A DNA stretch of 64,000 nucleotides from Cellulomonas hominis (GTDB taxonomy: Bacteria > Actinomycetota > Actinomycetes > Actinomycetales > Cellulomonadaceae), in NCBI RefSeq assembly GCF_901521055.1, contig NZ_CABEGA010000029.1:124001-188000 (forward strand), in the 5' to 3' direction. Made by a program: the position numbers and the translations under genes. Positions within the stretch are counted from its first letter, which is position 1, and each line of letters opens with the position of its first letter. Shown here piece after piece: positions 46,475 through 55,704 of the stretch. The notes below the pieces were generated by a model, which saw only the letters and a list, made by a program, of their open reading frames with translations, was not told the DNA's origin and searched no databases.

Positions 46475-47350
46475 GTGGACAACCGCGAGGAGGTCAAGGA
46501 CTTCCTGACGAGCCGCCGCGCCCGGCTCACCCCGGCCGCCGCCGGGCTCACCGCCTACGCGGCGAACCGGCGGGTGCCGGGCCTGCGGCGCAGCGAGGTC
46601 GCGGACCTGGCCGGCGTGAGCGTGGAGTACTACGCGCAGCTGGAGCGCGGTGACCTCGCGGGCGTGTCCGACGGCGTCCTGGACGCGCTCGCCCGCGCGC
46701 TGCAGCTCGACGAGGCGGAGCGCGGGCACCTGGCCGACCTCGCCCGCGCCGCCGGACCGGGGAGGCGCCGACGACGCGGGCCGGACCCGGGCGAGGTCCG
46801 GCCGGGCGTGCAGCGCCTCCTCGACCTCATGGGCGACGCCGTGCCGGTGATCGTCAACAACGGCCGCCTGGACCTGGTGGGCGCGAACGCGCTGGGCCGC
46901 GTCCTGTTCTCCCCCGTCCTCGCCGCGCCCCGGCCGGCCGGCGCCGCCGCGAACCACGCCCGGTTCACCTTCCTGGACGACCGCGCCCGCGACTTCTGGA
47001 CCCACTGGAAGCGGGCCGCGGACGACGCGGTCTCCCAGCTGCGCACCGAGGCGGGACGCGACCCGTACGACCGCGACCTGACCGACCTCGTCGGCGAGCT
47101 CAGCACCCGGAGCCCCGAGTTCCGCACCCGCTGGGCGGCGCACGAGGTCCGCCTGCACCGCACCGGGCGCAAGGACGTCCGGCACCCCGTCGTCGGTGAC
47201 CTGCACCTCGACTTCGAGGTCCTGGAGCTGCCCGCCGACCCCGGCCTGACGCTGATCACGTTCACCACGCGCGCCGGGTCCCCGGACGAGGACGCCCTCC
47301 GCGTCCTCGCGACCTGGTCGGCCACCCGGACCGCGTCGACCCCGGGCTGA
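46475..47350 (+). CDS. XRE-type regulator with MmyB ligand-binding domain
   Basis: This 291-residue regulator has an N-terminal helix-turn-helix (about 28-60: [23 protein letters not shown]) and a C-terminal MmyB-like PAS-type domain ([49 protein letters not shown]) that binds fatty-acid-like ligands in related proteins. The GTG at 46475 directly precedes the conserved [15 protein letters not shown] start. Members are very often divergent from an oxidoreductase gene they regulate, here the aldo/keto reductase. Confidence 0.9.
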   Translation: MDNREEVKDFLTSRRARLTPAAAGLTAYAANRRVPGLRRSEVADLAGVSVEYYAQLERGDLAGVSDGVLDALARALQLDEAERGHLADLARAAGPGRRRRRGPDPGEVRPGVQRLLDLMGDAVPVIVNNGRLDLVGANALGRVLFSPVLAAPRPAGAAANHARFTFLDDRARDFWTHWKRAADDAVSQLRTEAGRDPYDRDLTDLVGELSTRSPEFRTRWAAHEVRLHRTGRKDVRHPVVGDLHLDFEVLELPADPGLTLITFTTRAGSPDEDALRVLATWSATRTASTPG

Positions 47351-47412
47351 CGGTTCCCGGCTCACCACCCGGGCGAGGGGCCCCGCGCGACGCGGCTGCC
47401 GGACGCGCGTGG

Positions 47413-47470
47413 TTGACACGGTCGCGTCCTGTGCGCCATCGTTCTGCCACGACGCTGACAAAACGGTTTG
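47413..47470 (+). promoter_or_regulatory. Promoter and LacI-type operator for the fructan-operon lacI
   Basis: TTGACA at 47413-47418 is a good -35 element; the best -10 (CATCGT at 47437) is weak. CAAAACGGTTTG at 47459-47470 is a near-palindrome with central CG, the typical LacI-family half-site layout. It lies 34 bp before the lacI start, so autoregulation is likely. Confidence 0.55.
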
Positions 47471-47504
47471 GCAGCGATTCCCACGACGAGGTGAGGAGGC
47501 AGCC

Positions 47505-48542
47505 GTGGCGCCACGCGTGAGCATCCGCGACGTCGCGACGCGCGCCGGCGTCTCCCCCACCACCGTCTCCCACGTGCTCAACCGCACCCCCGGGACCCGC
47601 ACCTCGGCCACGACGCAGGAGCGCGTCCGGCGCGCCGCCACCGAGCTCGGCTACTCCGCCAACGCCGTGGCACGCACACTGCGGACCCGCCGGTCCAACT
47701 CCGTCGGGTTCGTCGGCGACGAGATCGCCACCACCCCGTACGCCGGACAGCTGATCGCCGGGGCGCAGGAGGTCGTGCGCACGCACGACGGCGTGCTCCT
47801 CGTGACGAACACGGAGTACGACGCCGACCTGGAGGCCCGCGAGGTCCGCGAGCTCCTCGACCGCGAGGTCGACGGCGTGCTCTACGCCGCCATGTACCAC
47901 CGCCTGGTCCGGGTCCCCGAGGCGCTCGACGGCGTCCCCGTCGTCGTGCTCAACGCCGAGGCCGTCGGCGGCACCCACTCCTGGGTGACGCCGGACGAGG
48001 TCGCCGGCGGACTCGACGCGGCGGAGGCCCTGCTGGGGGCGGGACACCGGCGCCTGGCCATGCTCAACAACGCCGACGACATCCCCGCCGCGAAGGGCCG
48101 CCCGGAGGGGTTCCTGGCCGCGTGCCGGCAGGCCGGCCTCCCGGGCGCGGACGTGTCCGTGATCGTGAGCGAGCAGACGTACGACGCGGCCCACCGCGCG
48201 GCGCTCGACGTCCTGGGCCGACCGGACCGGCCCACGGGCCTGTTCTGCTTCAACGACCGGATGGCCATGGGGGCCTACCGCGCGGCGCACGAGCTCGGCC
48301 TCCGCATCGGCCGGGACGTGTCGGTCGTCGGGTTCGACGACATGCAGATCATCACCGAGGCCGTCGACCCGCCGCTGACCTCCGTCGCGCTCCCGCACCG
48401 CGCGATGGGCGCCTGGGCGGCCGAGCAGCTCTACCTGCAGATCTCCGCGCTCGACGAGGGCCACGAGCCCGAGCCGCGCTCGGTCCGGCTCCGCGGCCCG
48501 GTGGTGCACCGGGCCTCCGTCGGAACGCCGCCCCGGGAATGA
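47505..48542 (+). CDS. LacI-family regulator of the fructan/sucrose operon
   Basis: This 345-residue repressor has an N-terminal HTH (VSIRDVATRAGVSPTTVSHVLN) and a periplasmic-binding-like ligand domain (SVGFVGDEIATTPYAGQLI, LFCFNDRMAMGAYRA, VVGFDDMQIITEAVDPPLTS). The GTG at 47505 is preceded by GAGGAGG. It precedes the binding-protein gene on the same strand, and a CG-centred operator lies upstream of it. The inducer is probably fructose, sucrose or a fructo-oligosaccharide. Confidence 0.9.
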   Translation: MAPRVSIRDVATRAGVSPTTVSHVLNRTPGTRTSATTQERVRRAATELGYSANAVARTLRTRRSNSVGFVGDEIATTPYAGQLIAGAQEVVRTHDGVLLVTNTEYDADLEAREVRELLDREVDGVLYAAMYHRLVRVPEALDGVPVVVLNAEAVGGTHSWVTPDEVAGGLDAAEALLGAGHRRLAMLNNADDIPAAKGRPEGFLAACRQAGLPGADVSVIVSEQTYDAAHRAALDVLGRPDRPTGLFCFNDRMAMGAYRAAHELGLRIGRDVSVVGFDDMQIITEAVDPPLTSVALPHRAMGAWAAEQLYLQISALDEGHEPEPRSVRLRGPVVHRASVGTPPRE

Positions 48543-48544
48543 GC

Positions 48545-48561
48545 CCGGGGCGGCGCCCCGG
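48545..48561. terminator. Short GC hairpin after lacI
   Basis: CCGGGGC-GGC-GCCCCGG forms a 7-bp stem with a 3-base loop starting 3 bp after the lacI stop. It may terminate or attenuate read-through before the binding-protein promoter. Confidence 0.5.
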
Positions 48562-48582
48562 TGACGCGTTGCAGCGCGTCAC
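48561..48582. promoter_or_regulatory. 22-bp palindrome upstream of the fructan binding-protein gene
   Basis: Arms GTGACGCG and CGCGTCAC flank a nearly symmetric centre (TTGCAG), 44 bp before the binding-protein start. It is a candidate operator for the LacI protein, but differs from the upstream CAAAACGGTTTG site, so a second regulator is possible. Confidence 0.45.
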
Positions 48583-48625
48583 CTCCACCAGATGTGCGAC
48601 ATCCAGTGATCCGGAGGACCATCCT

Positions 48626-49921
48626 GTGTCTCTTCACACCGTCCGGCGCCTCGCAGCCGCCAGCCTAACCGTCGGCGCCATCGCCGCCCTGACCGCCTGC
48701 TCCGGCGGCTCGACCGGTTCCGGGGGCAGCGGCCCCGCCACCATCACGCTGTGGACCCACAACGGCGGCAACGACGCCGAGCTCGCGGTGAACCAGCAGA
48801 TCGTCGACGACTTCAACGCCAGCCAGACCGACTACGAGGTCGAGCTGGAGTCGTTCCCGCAGACCTCGTACAACGACGCCGTCGTCGCCGCCGCGTCGTC
48901 CAAGAAGCTGCCGTGCGTGCTGGACATCGACTCGCCCAACGTGCCGAACTGGGCGTGGGCGGGCTACATCCAGCCGCTCGGGCTCGACGACGCCGAGTTC
49001 GAGGGCCAGCTGCCGAGCACGGTCGGGGAGGTCGACGGCGAGGTCTACTCGTTCGGCCACTACGACGTCGCGCTCGCCTACTTCACGCGGGCATCCGCAC
49101 TGGAGGCGGTCGGCGCGCGCATCCCCACGACCGAGGACCCCTGGACCCAGGAGGAGCTCGACGACGTCCTGGCCAAGCTGAAGGCGACGGGCCAGTACGA
49201 CTACCCGCTCGACCTCGGCACCGGCGGCACCGGCGAGTGGATCACCTACGCGTACTCGCCGTTCCTGCAGTCGGCGGGCGGCGACCTGATCGACCGCGAC
49301 GGGTACACGACGGCCTCCGGGGCCCTCGACGGGGAGGCGGCGCTGGACTGGGCCGCCTGGATGCAGGGGCTGGTCTCCGACGGGTACATCTCGGCGAAGT
49401 CCGGCGAGGACGCCACGGTCGACTTCGTCAACGGCACGTCCGCGATCCTCTACAGCGGCTCGTGGGCGTACGACTCCGTCCGGGAGGCGTTCGGCGAGGA
49501 CGCGATCGTCATCCCCCCGGTGGACCTGGGCGAGGGGCCGAAGATCGGCGGCGGCTCGTGGCAGTGGGCGATGAGCTCGCAGTGCGAGGAGGTCGAGGGT
49601 GCGCGCGCGTACCTCGAGTTCAGCCACCAGACCGAGTACGTCGTCGCGCTGGCCGACGCCACGGGCACCATCCCGGCGACCGACGAGGCCGCGGCGGAGC
49701 TGCAGGACTACGCCCCGGGCGGGGACAAGGAGGTCTTCCGGACCTTCGCCCAGGACTACGCCGTCGTCCGGCCCGCGACCCCCGCGTACCCGTACATCAC
49801 GTCGGTCTTCCAGAAGGCGACCCAGGACATCCTGTCCGGCGGGGACGCCGCGTCGATCCTCGACAAGGCCGTCTCCGACATCGACAACGACATCGCCCAG
49901 AACGGCGACTACGCCTTCTGA
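48626..49921 (+). CDS. Sugar ABC transporter substrate-binding lipoprotein (predicted fructan/sucrose)
   Basis: This 431-residue SBP_bac_1-type receptor has lipobox IAALTAC (Cys at about residue 25) and then a Gly/Ser linker and ITLWTHNGGNDAELAVNQQI. The segment VDFVNGTSAILYSGSWA is typical of oligosaccharide receptors. The GTG at 48626 follows a GGAGGA. Fructo-oligosaccharide or sucrose specificity is inferred from the downstream GH32 and PfkB genes. A large hairpin follows the stop. Confidence 0.85.
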   Translation: MSLHTVRRLAAASLTVGAIAALTACSGGSTGSGGSGPATITLWTHNGGNDAELAVNQQIVDDFNASQTDYEVELESFPQTSYNDAVVAAASSKKLPCVLDIDSPNVPNWAWAGYIQPLGLDDAEFEGQLPSTVGEVDGEVYSFGHYDVALAYFTRASALEAVGARIPTTEDPWTQEELDDVLAKLKATGQYDYPLDLGTGGTGEWITYAYSPFLQSAGGDLIDRDGYTTASGALDGEAALDWAAWMQGLVSDGYISAKSGEDATVDFVNGTSAILYSGSWAYDSVREAFGEDAIVIPPVDLGEGPKIGGGSWQWAMSSQCEEVEGARAYLEFSHQTEYVVALADATGTIPATDEAAAELQDYAPGGDKEVFRTFAQDYAVVRPATPAYPYITSVFQKATQDILSGGDAASILDKAVSDIDNDIAQNGDYAF

Positions 49922-49930
49922 CGGCACCCG

Positions 49931-49996
49931 GCCGGCGCCCCCCGGGCCCTGCCACCGGCGACCCCGCCGCACGCGGGGTCCGGCCGGGGCGCCGGC
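49931..49996. terminator. Intra-operon hairpin after the fructan binding-protein gene
   Basis: Outer arms GCCGGCGCCCC (49931-49941) and GGGGCGCCGGC (49986-49996) pair over 11 bp. An inner stem ACCCCGC/GCGGGGT lies at 49961-49979. The structure occupies the 157-bp gap before the first permease and probably causes partial termination or stabilises the upstream message. Confidence 0.65.
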
Positions 49997-50078
49997 ACCA
50001 GCCGCCGCACGGCTTCCCTCACCGACCTGCGTCCTGGGCGACCTGCGCCCCGACGCGTCCCACGCGAAAGGTTCCTCC

Positions 50079-51008
50079 ATGGCCATCGCCAGCGGATCCG
50101 CCCGCCTGCGCCCCCGGCCCCGCGCCGAGGGCCGGGCCACCCGCGGCCACGAGGCGCGCACCGCGATGTGGATGGTGGCGCCCGCCACCCTTCTCCTGCT
50201 CGTGTTCCTCGTCGTCCCGGTCGTCCTGACGTTCGTCCTGGCGTTCACCAACGCCCGGCTCATCTCGCCGCGCCCCGCCGAGTTCATCGGCCTGCACAAC
50301 TTCAGCACCCTGTGGGGCGACCCCACGTTCTGGGCGTCGCTGCGCAACACGTTCCTGTTCGGGCTGGTGGTCGTCCCCGTGCAGGCGGGGCTCGCGCTGG
50401 TCCTGGCGCTGCTGGTCAACGCGAAGGTCCGGGGCACGAACTTCTTCCGGACGCTGTACTTCGTCCCCGTCGTGACGTCCATGGTCGTGGTGTCGCTGCT
50501 GTGGCGGTTCCTGTACCAGAAGGACGGGCTGCTCAACGCGCTCATCGCGGTCGTCCACCCCTCGTACCAGCCGATCGACTGGCTCAACGACACGCGGACC
50601 GCGCTGCCCGCGATCATCGTCATGTCCATCTGGCAGGCCGTCGGCTTCCACATGATCATCTGGCTCTCGGGCCTGCAGACGATCCCCGGCGAGCTGTACG
50701 AGGCCGGCGACCTGGACGGCGCCACCGGGTGGAAGCGGTTCCGGTACATCACCTGGCCGGGCCTGGCGGCGACCCGCACGTTCATCCTCATCACCATCAC
50801 GATCGCCGCGTTCAGCCTCTTCACGCAGGTCAACGTCATGACGCAGGGCGGCCCCCTCGACTCGACGACCACCGTCGTCTACATGGCGGTGCGGACCGGG
50901 TACCAGCAGCTGTCGACCGGCTACGCGTCCGCGATCTCCCTCGTCTTCTTCGTGCTGGTGCTGCTCGTCTCGGGCATCCAGCGGTTCCTCACCCGTGAGA
51001 AGGACTGA
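50079..51008 (+). CDS. Carbohydrate ABC transporter permease (MalF type)
   Basis: This 309-residue permease has six helices beginning AMWMVAPATLLLLVFLVVPVV, and the EAA loop GELYEAGDLDGATGWKRFRYITWP. It is the first membrane subunit of the predicted fructo-oligosaccharide importer. The ATG at 50079 follows GAAAGGTTCCTCC. The second permease begins 1 bp after its stop. Confidence 0.9.
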   Translation: MAIASGSARLRPRPRAEGRATRGHEARTAMWMVAPATLLLLVFLVVPVVLTFVLAFTNARLISPRPAEFIGLHNFSTLWGDPTFWASLRNTFLFGLVVVPVQAGLALVLALLVNAKVRGTNFFRTLYFVPVVTSMVVVSLLWRFLYQKDGLLNALIAVVHPSYQPIDWLNDTRTALPAIIVMSIWQAVGFHMIIWLSGLQTIPGELYEAGDLDGATGWKRFRYITWPGLAATRTFILITITIAAFSLFTQVNVMTQGGPLDSTTTVVYMAVRTGYQQLSTGYASAISLVFFVLVLLVSGIQRFLTREKD

Positions 51009-51009
51009 C

Positions 51010-51975
51010 ATGACCACCGTCACGCCGCACCCGGGCACGTCGCGGCCCGACCGGACCACCCCGCCCGCCCCGGCGACGGAACCGCCTCGCCACGGCCGCG
51101 CCTCGGGTCGCCGCCGCCGTTCCTGGCTGACCCAGACCGGGCGGGTGCTGCTGGGAGTCGTGTTCGTCGGCCCCCTGCTGTTCCTGTTCGTGTCGTCCCT
51201 GAAGCCGGACCTGCAGATCTTCGCGGACCTCGGCAGCTGGCGGGCGTTCCTCCCGGTCGGCGACGTCTCGCTCGACAACTACACCGCCGTGTTCGACCGG
51301 GTCCCGTTCCCGCGACTGCTGCTGAACTCGATCGGCATCTCCGCCGTGACCGTCGTGCTCGGTCTGGTGATCAACTCGCTCGCCGCGTTCGGGCTGGCGC
51401 GGCTGCGGTGGCGCGGAAAGCAGATCGTCCTCACGCTGATCATCGCGACGCTGATCGTGCCGTTCGAGACCCTGGCGCTGCCGCTGGTCTGGTGGGTGAA
51501 CAAGCTGCCGAGCCTCCGGATGGAGGGCTTCCAGCTCGAGCTCACGCAGGGCTGGCTCGACACGTACCAGGTGCAGATCATCCCGTTCGTCGCGAACGCC
51601 TTCTCGATCTACCTCTTCTACCAGTACTTCACGTCGATCCCCACGGAGCTGGACGAGGCGGCACGGATGGACGGCGCCGGCTGGTTCCGCATCTACCGGA
51701 CCGTGGTGATGCCCCTGTCCGGGCCCGCGGTCGCCACCGTCGCGATCCTCACGTTCCTGCCCGCGTGGAACTCGTACCTGTGGCCGCTGATGGTCGTGCA
51801 GTCCGAGGAGCTGCGTCCCGTGATGATCGGGATCCAGTACTTCTTCCAGCTGAACGTGTCGTGGGGCCAGATCATGGCCTACGCGTCGATGATCACCCTG
51901 CCCGTCCTGGCGCTGTTCCTCGCGTTCCAGAAGGCGTTCATCGGGTCCATCGCCTCCTCGGGGGTGAAGGGCTGA
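51010..51975 (+). CDS. Carbohydrate ABC transporter permease (MalG type)
   Basis: This 321-residue permease has a long Pro/Arg-rich cytoplasmic N-terminus (about 40 residues) before helix 1. The EAA loop is ELDEAARMDGAGWFRIYRTVVMPL. It pairs with the MalF-type subunit. GAGAAGGA lies just upstream of the ATG at 51010. The GH32 gene starts 1 bp after its stop. As in the mannan operon, no ATPase gene is present, so a shared ATPase encoded elsewhere is expected. Confidence 0.9.
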   Translation: MTTVTPHPGTSRPDRTTPPAPATEPPRHGRASGRRRRSWLTQTGRVLLGVVFVGPLLFLFVSSLKPDLQIFADLGSWRAFLPVGDVSLDNYTAVFDRVPFPRLLLNSIGISAVTVVLGLVINSLAAFGLARLRWRGKQIVLTLIIATLIVPFETLALPLVWWVNKLPSLRMEGFQLELTQGWLDTYQVQIIPFVANAFSIYLFYQYFTSIPTELDEAARMDGAGWFRIYRTVVMPLSGPAVATVAILTFLPAWNSYLWPLMVVQSEELRPVMIGIQYFFQLNVSWGQIMAYASMITLPVLALFLAFQKAFIGSIASSGVKG

Positions 51976-51976
51976 C

Positions 51977-53356
51977 ATGACCGCCGACGCGACGACCACC
52001 ACGACCGGCACGACCGCCACGACCCCGCACCTGCGCCCCGCCTGGCACTTCACCACGGCGGACCGCTGGCTCAACGACCCGAACGGCCTCGTCTTCGCCG
52101 ACGGCGTCTACCACCTGTTCTTCCAGACGAACCCGCACGGTCCCACCTGGGGGGACATCTCCTGGGGGCACGCCACCTCGACCGACCTCGTCACCTGGAC
52201 CGAGCACCCGATCGCGATCCCCGAGCAGGACGGCGAGATGGTCTTCTCCGGCTCGGCCGTGCTGGACCGCGAGGACACCGCGGGCTTCGGACCGGGGGCG
52301 ATGGTCGCCGTCTGGACCGCCGCGCGCGACGCCACCGCCGGCCGCCCGGCGTCGCAGGCCCAGGCGCTCGCCTACTCCCGCGACGGGGGCCGGACGTTCA
52401 CCCGCTACGCGGGCAACCCCGTGCTCGACATCGGGTCGACCGAGTTCCGGGACCCGTACGTCTTCCGGCACGACGACCACTGGGTGATGGCCGTGGTCGA
52501 GGCCGACCGGTACCGCGTCGCCCTCTACACCTCGCCCGACCTGCGCGACTGGACGCTGGCCTCCCACGTCGGACCGGTCGGCGCCGTCGACGGGATCTGG
52601 GAGTGCCCGGCGCTGTTCACCGTGCCGGTGCACGGCGGCGCCCCGGACGAGCGCGCGTGGGTGCTGCTCGTCTCGCTGAACCCCGGCGGCGCGACCGGCG
52701 GGTCCGGCATGCAGTACCTCGTCGGGGACTTCGACGGGTACCGCTTCACACCCGCCACCGCCCCAGGGCGGGCCCCGCGCTGGGTCGACCACGGCCACGA
52801 CTACTACGCGGCCGTCGCCTGGGGGGACGCCCCCGACGCGCGCGCCCTCACCATCGGGTGGGCCTCCTCGTGGGCGTACGCGAGGCACGTGCCGACCGGC
52901 CCGTGGCGGTCCTCGATGACGCTCGCGCGCGAGCTGGGACTCATCCGCGCCGACGGCGAGCTCGTGCTCGTGCAGCACCCCGTCCTGCCGGCAGGCGTGT
53001 CCCCGCTGCCGCTCGGGCCGGCGGCCGGGGCCGTCCCGTGCTCGGGCCCGACGGTCGTGGACGTCACCCTGCCCCGTGCCGGCCGGCTCACGGTCGTGGC
53101 CGAGGACGGGCGGCCCACCCTCACCCTCACCCTCGACGACGCCGGCCTCACCGCGACCCGCCCGGCACCCGCGGGCGACCTCGGGCCGCACTTCGCCGCA
53201 CCCGCGCACGCGCCGCTGCCGGGGCGGGCGGCCGTGGACCTGCGCGTGGTCGTCGACGGGGACGTGGTGGAGGTGTTCACCGCCGACGGCCGGATCACGT
53301 TCTGCGAGCTCGTCCTGCCGGACACGCCGCTCGCGCAGCTCCGGCTCACGACCTGA
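51977..53356 (+). CDS. GH32 beta-fructofuranosidase/levanase-type enzyme
   Basis: This 459-residue glycosidase has the three GH32 acidic motifs: WLNDPNG at 31-37 (nucleophile Asp34), FRDPY (transition-state Asp) and WECPAL (acid/base Glu). A C-terminal beta-sandwich follows. No signal peptide is present, so it acts in the cytoplasm on imported sucrose or short fructans, releasing fructose for the adjacent kinase. The exact bond preference (sucrose, inulin or levan) cannot be read from these motifs. It lies 1 bp after the permease gene. Confidence 0.9.
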   Translation: MTADATTTTTGTTATTPHLRPAWHFTTADRWLNDPNGLVFADGVYHLFFQTNPHGPTWGDISWGHATSTDLVTWTEHPIAIPEQDGEMVFSGSAVLDREDTAGFGPGAMVAVWTAARDATAGRPASQAQALAYSRDGGRTFTRYAGNPVLDIGSTEFRDPYVFRHDDHWVMAVVEADRYRVALYTSPDLRDWTLASHVGPVGAVDGIWECPALFTVPVHGGAPDERAWVLLVSLNPGGATGGSGMQYLVGDFDGYRFTPATAPGRAPRWVDHGHDYYAAVAWGDAPDARALTIGWASSWAYARHVPTGPWRSSMTLARELGLIRADGELVLVQHPVLPAGVSPLPLGPAAGAVPCSGPTVVDVTLPRAGRLTVVAEDGRPTLTLTLDDAGLTATRPAPAGDLGPHFAAPAHAPLPGRAAVDLRVVVDGDVVEVFTADGRITFCELVLPDTPLAQLRLTT

Positions 53357-53406
53357 CCGGGCACCCCCGCACCGTGCCTCCCACCGCGTCCCCGAGGTCC
53401 TCCGTC

Positions 53407-54345
53407 ATGCCGTCCGCACCCCCGCCCGCCACCCGCACCCTCGTCGTCGGGGAGTCCGTCGCGGACGTGGTGCAGCCCCTCCAGGGGGCCGCCACCACGC
53501 ACCCCGGCGGCAGTCCCGCCAACGTCGCGTACGGGCTCGCCCGCCTGGGGCACCCCGTCACCCTGCTCACCGAGCTCGGGCACGACCCGCACGGGGCGCT
53601 CCTGCGCGAGCACCTCGCCTCGGCGGGCGTCGACGTGCTGGTGCAGCCGTCCTCCACCCCACGCCGCACGCCGACGGCCACGGCGCGGCTGGGCGCGGAC
53701 GGTGCCGCGACCTACGAGTTCGCCATCAACTGGACGCTCGACGCGACACCGCTGCCCCCGGGGACCAGGCACGTGCACGCCGGCTCGATCGCGGCGTACC
53801 TCGCGCCGGGAGCGGACGCCGTCGCCGAGCTGCTCACCACAGCCCGTGCGGACGCCACGGTGAGCTTCGACCCCAACATCCGCCCCGGGCTGCTGGTCGA
53901 CCACGCCGACGCCGTCGTCCGGACCGCCCGGCTCGTCGCCGCGGCCGACGTCATCAAGGCCAGCGACGAGGACCTCGCGTGGCTGTACCCGGGCGAGGAC
54001 CCGCTCGCCGTCGCCCGGCGGTGGTCCGGCGCGGGCGCCGGCCTGGTCGTGGTCACGCACGGCGCCGACGGTGCCGTGGCCGTGGCCGGTGGCCGCACCC
54101 TGCGGGTCGCGCCGGTCGCGGTCCGGGTCGCGGACACCGTCGGAGCAGGCGACGCGTTCATGGCCGCGCTGCTCCACGGCCTGCACATGCGCGACGTCCT
54201 GGGGCCGGGACCCGCACGCGACCGCCTGCACGCGGCGGGGGCCGACGCCCTCGGGGACGTCCTGGCGACAGCCGCCCGTGCGGCGGCCGTGACGGTCAGC
54301 CGGGCGGGCGCGAACCCACCGACGCTCGCCGAGCTGGAGGCGTGA
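53407..54345 (+). CDS. PfkB-family carbohydrate kinase, predicted fructokinase
   Basis: This 312-residue ribokinase-fold enzyme has the N-terminal substrate motif HPGGSPANVAYGLARLG and the C-terminal ATP/catalytic motif DTVGAGDAFMAALL with the catalytic Asp. It should phosphorylate fructose released by the GH32 enzyme, which fits its place at the end of the operon. The ATG at 53407 lies 50 bp after the GH32 stop. Other PfkB substrates cannot be excluded by sequence alone. Confidence 0.85.
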   Translation: MPSAPPPATRTLVVGESVADVVQPLQGAATTHPGGSPANVAYGLARLGHPVTLLTELGHDPHGALLREHLASAGVDVLVQPSSTPRRTPTATARLGADGAATYEFAINWTLDATPLPPGTRHVHAGSIAAYLAPGADAVAELLTTARADATVSFDPNIRPGLLVDHADAVVRTARLVAAADVIKASDEDLAWLYPGEDPLAVARRWSGAGAGLVVVTHGADGAVAVAGGRTLRVAPVAVRVADTVGAGDAFMAALLHGLHMRDVLGPGPARDRLHAAGADALGDVLATAARAAAVTVSRAGANPPTLAELEA

Positions 54346-54449
54346 GCGGCAGGGTCTTGTGCTGTGGCGGACCCGCTCAGCTCGTTCGTCGTGGAGGTCT
54401 GAGCACGCCGGTGCGGGCGTCCCGGCGCCGATCGCGCATGATGAGCCGC

Positions 54450-54887
54450 ATGGGCCTGATCAACGACTACTTCGCCGCGCCGTCCGACGAGTCCGCCGCC
54501 GAGGTCGTCGACCACGACGGCGGCCCGGCGTCCCCGACCGTCCCCGGCGGCCGCATCGACTCGATCGTCGTGCTGGGCACGGTCACCGCTCTGCTGACCG
54601 GCCGCACCTTCGACGAGGTGCTCGCCGCGGGCGACCGGCGTGACCCGGTGGCGATGCAGCACGACGGGACGGAGCTGGTGCTGCGGGTCGACGACGTCGT
54701 CGTGGACGCCCTCACCGGCGCGGACGACGACGCGCTCGCTGCGGCGGCCGTCCCCTGGTCGCGGACCGAGGAGCTCGCCGGGGTGTCGGACCCGGAGGAG
54801 CTGGCGGACTTCTTGCGGGAGCTGGCCGGGCTCGCGCGGGACGCGCGTGCGCGCGGCGGGGCGCTGTACTGCTGGGTGTGCGTCTGA
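54450..54887 (+). CDS. Hypothetical protein, small acidic
   Basis: A protein of about 145 residues, very acidic (GLINDYFAAPSDESAAEVVDHDGG, then Asp-rich segments), alpha/beta by pattern and ending ALYCWVCV. In-frame ATGs at 54438 and 54441 are alternatives, and none has a strong ribosome site. There is no signal peptide or membrane helix. It follows the fructokinase by about 100 bp and marks the last typical high-GC gene before the accessory island. I do not recognise the family. Confidence 0.65.
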   Translation: MGLINDYFAAPSDESAAEVVDHDGGPASPTVPGGRIDSIVVLGTVTALLTGRTFDEVLAAGDRRDPVAMQHDGTELVLRVDDVVVDALTGADDDALAAAAVPWSRTEELAGVSDPEELADFLRELAGLARDARARGGALYCWVCV

Positions 54888-54901
54888 CCGTCGGCGTCGG
54901 C

Positions 54902-55240
54902 CTAGGAGCCGGTGTCGCGTGGTTCCGAGGGCGGCCTCGCGCCGTCGACCAGCACCGCGATGCCGTCGGGCAGCCGCGCCAGGCCGAACTCGAACGCCCG
55001 GCGTGGTTCGTACGCCGCCTGCAGCGCCTCGCCCGCGACCGGCCCCACGCGCGTCGTGACGGGCACCACTCCGGGTCGTAGGGCCCAGCCGGCGCTCGCG
55101 ACGGCCTCCAGCCGCGCGCGCCAGTCCTCGGCGGCCGGGCGTACAGCGACGGGAACGCCGGGGCGACAATCAGGTCCAGCAGCTCGGCCTTGGCGGGGAC
55201 GTACGTGTACAGCTCGCGTTCTGTGAGCAGCAGCAGCCTC
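54902..55240 (-). pseudogene. TetR-family regulator remnant, truncated and frameshifted
   Basis: Two reading frames carry successive parts of a TetR protein. One gives the end of the HTH region (ELYTYVPAKAELLDL and LYARP, about 55225-55145). The other gives EDWRARLEAVASAGWALRPG and the C-terminus (FEFGLARLPDGIAVLVDG, ending at 54902). The switch occurs near 55130-55145. The N-terminal helices before LYTYV are missing or unrecognisable. This looks like a decayed gene at the left edge of the accessory island. Confidence 0.65.
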
Positions 55241-55704
55241 GACGTGCAGCGTAGATTTCGCAGACACGCCGCTAGACCTTGCGTGATCGCAGGCGTGTCG
55301 CCGTGGCTGCGAAAGTAGCTCGCACACCCACGCAGCCGGCGGAGCGCACCGTCGACGGCCGTCCCACTACGGTAACGGCTCGCCCATCTCCGCGAGGAAG
55401 GCCGCTGCGAGGTCCATCCACTCCTGCGGATCGCACCCTCCACCCAGATCTCGAAGTACTCCTCCGGGGTCAGACCCGTCGGTGCGGTGTTCAGCGACGG
55501 CGGTCGTAGCCACCGAACGGTGAAGTGATCTTCACGGCGAACAGGATGTCCCGCGCCTGCGACGTGCGACCGTCGGCGGAGCCACCCAGCCAAAACCTGC
55601 GGAACACCTTGGTGTTCCTCCCCGGCGCGCAGCTGACACCCGCCGCGGCCCCAGCACTCCGCCGATCCCACCGCTGACCGCCGGCTGGCATCCCCCATGC
55701 GTCG
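55241..55704. other. No convincing gene; probable decayed sequence
   Basis: About 460 bp with no frame showing consistent actinobacterial codon bias. Short coding-like fragments appear in different minus-strand frames, for example TGLTPEEYFEIWVEGAIRR and ARDILFAVKITSPFGG, which could be remnants of one broken gene. I cannot name the family. The sequence adjoins the ATPase stop at 55705. Confidence 0.4.
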
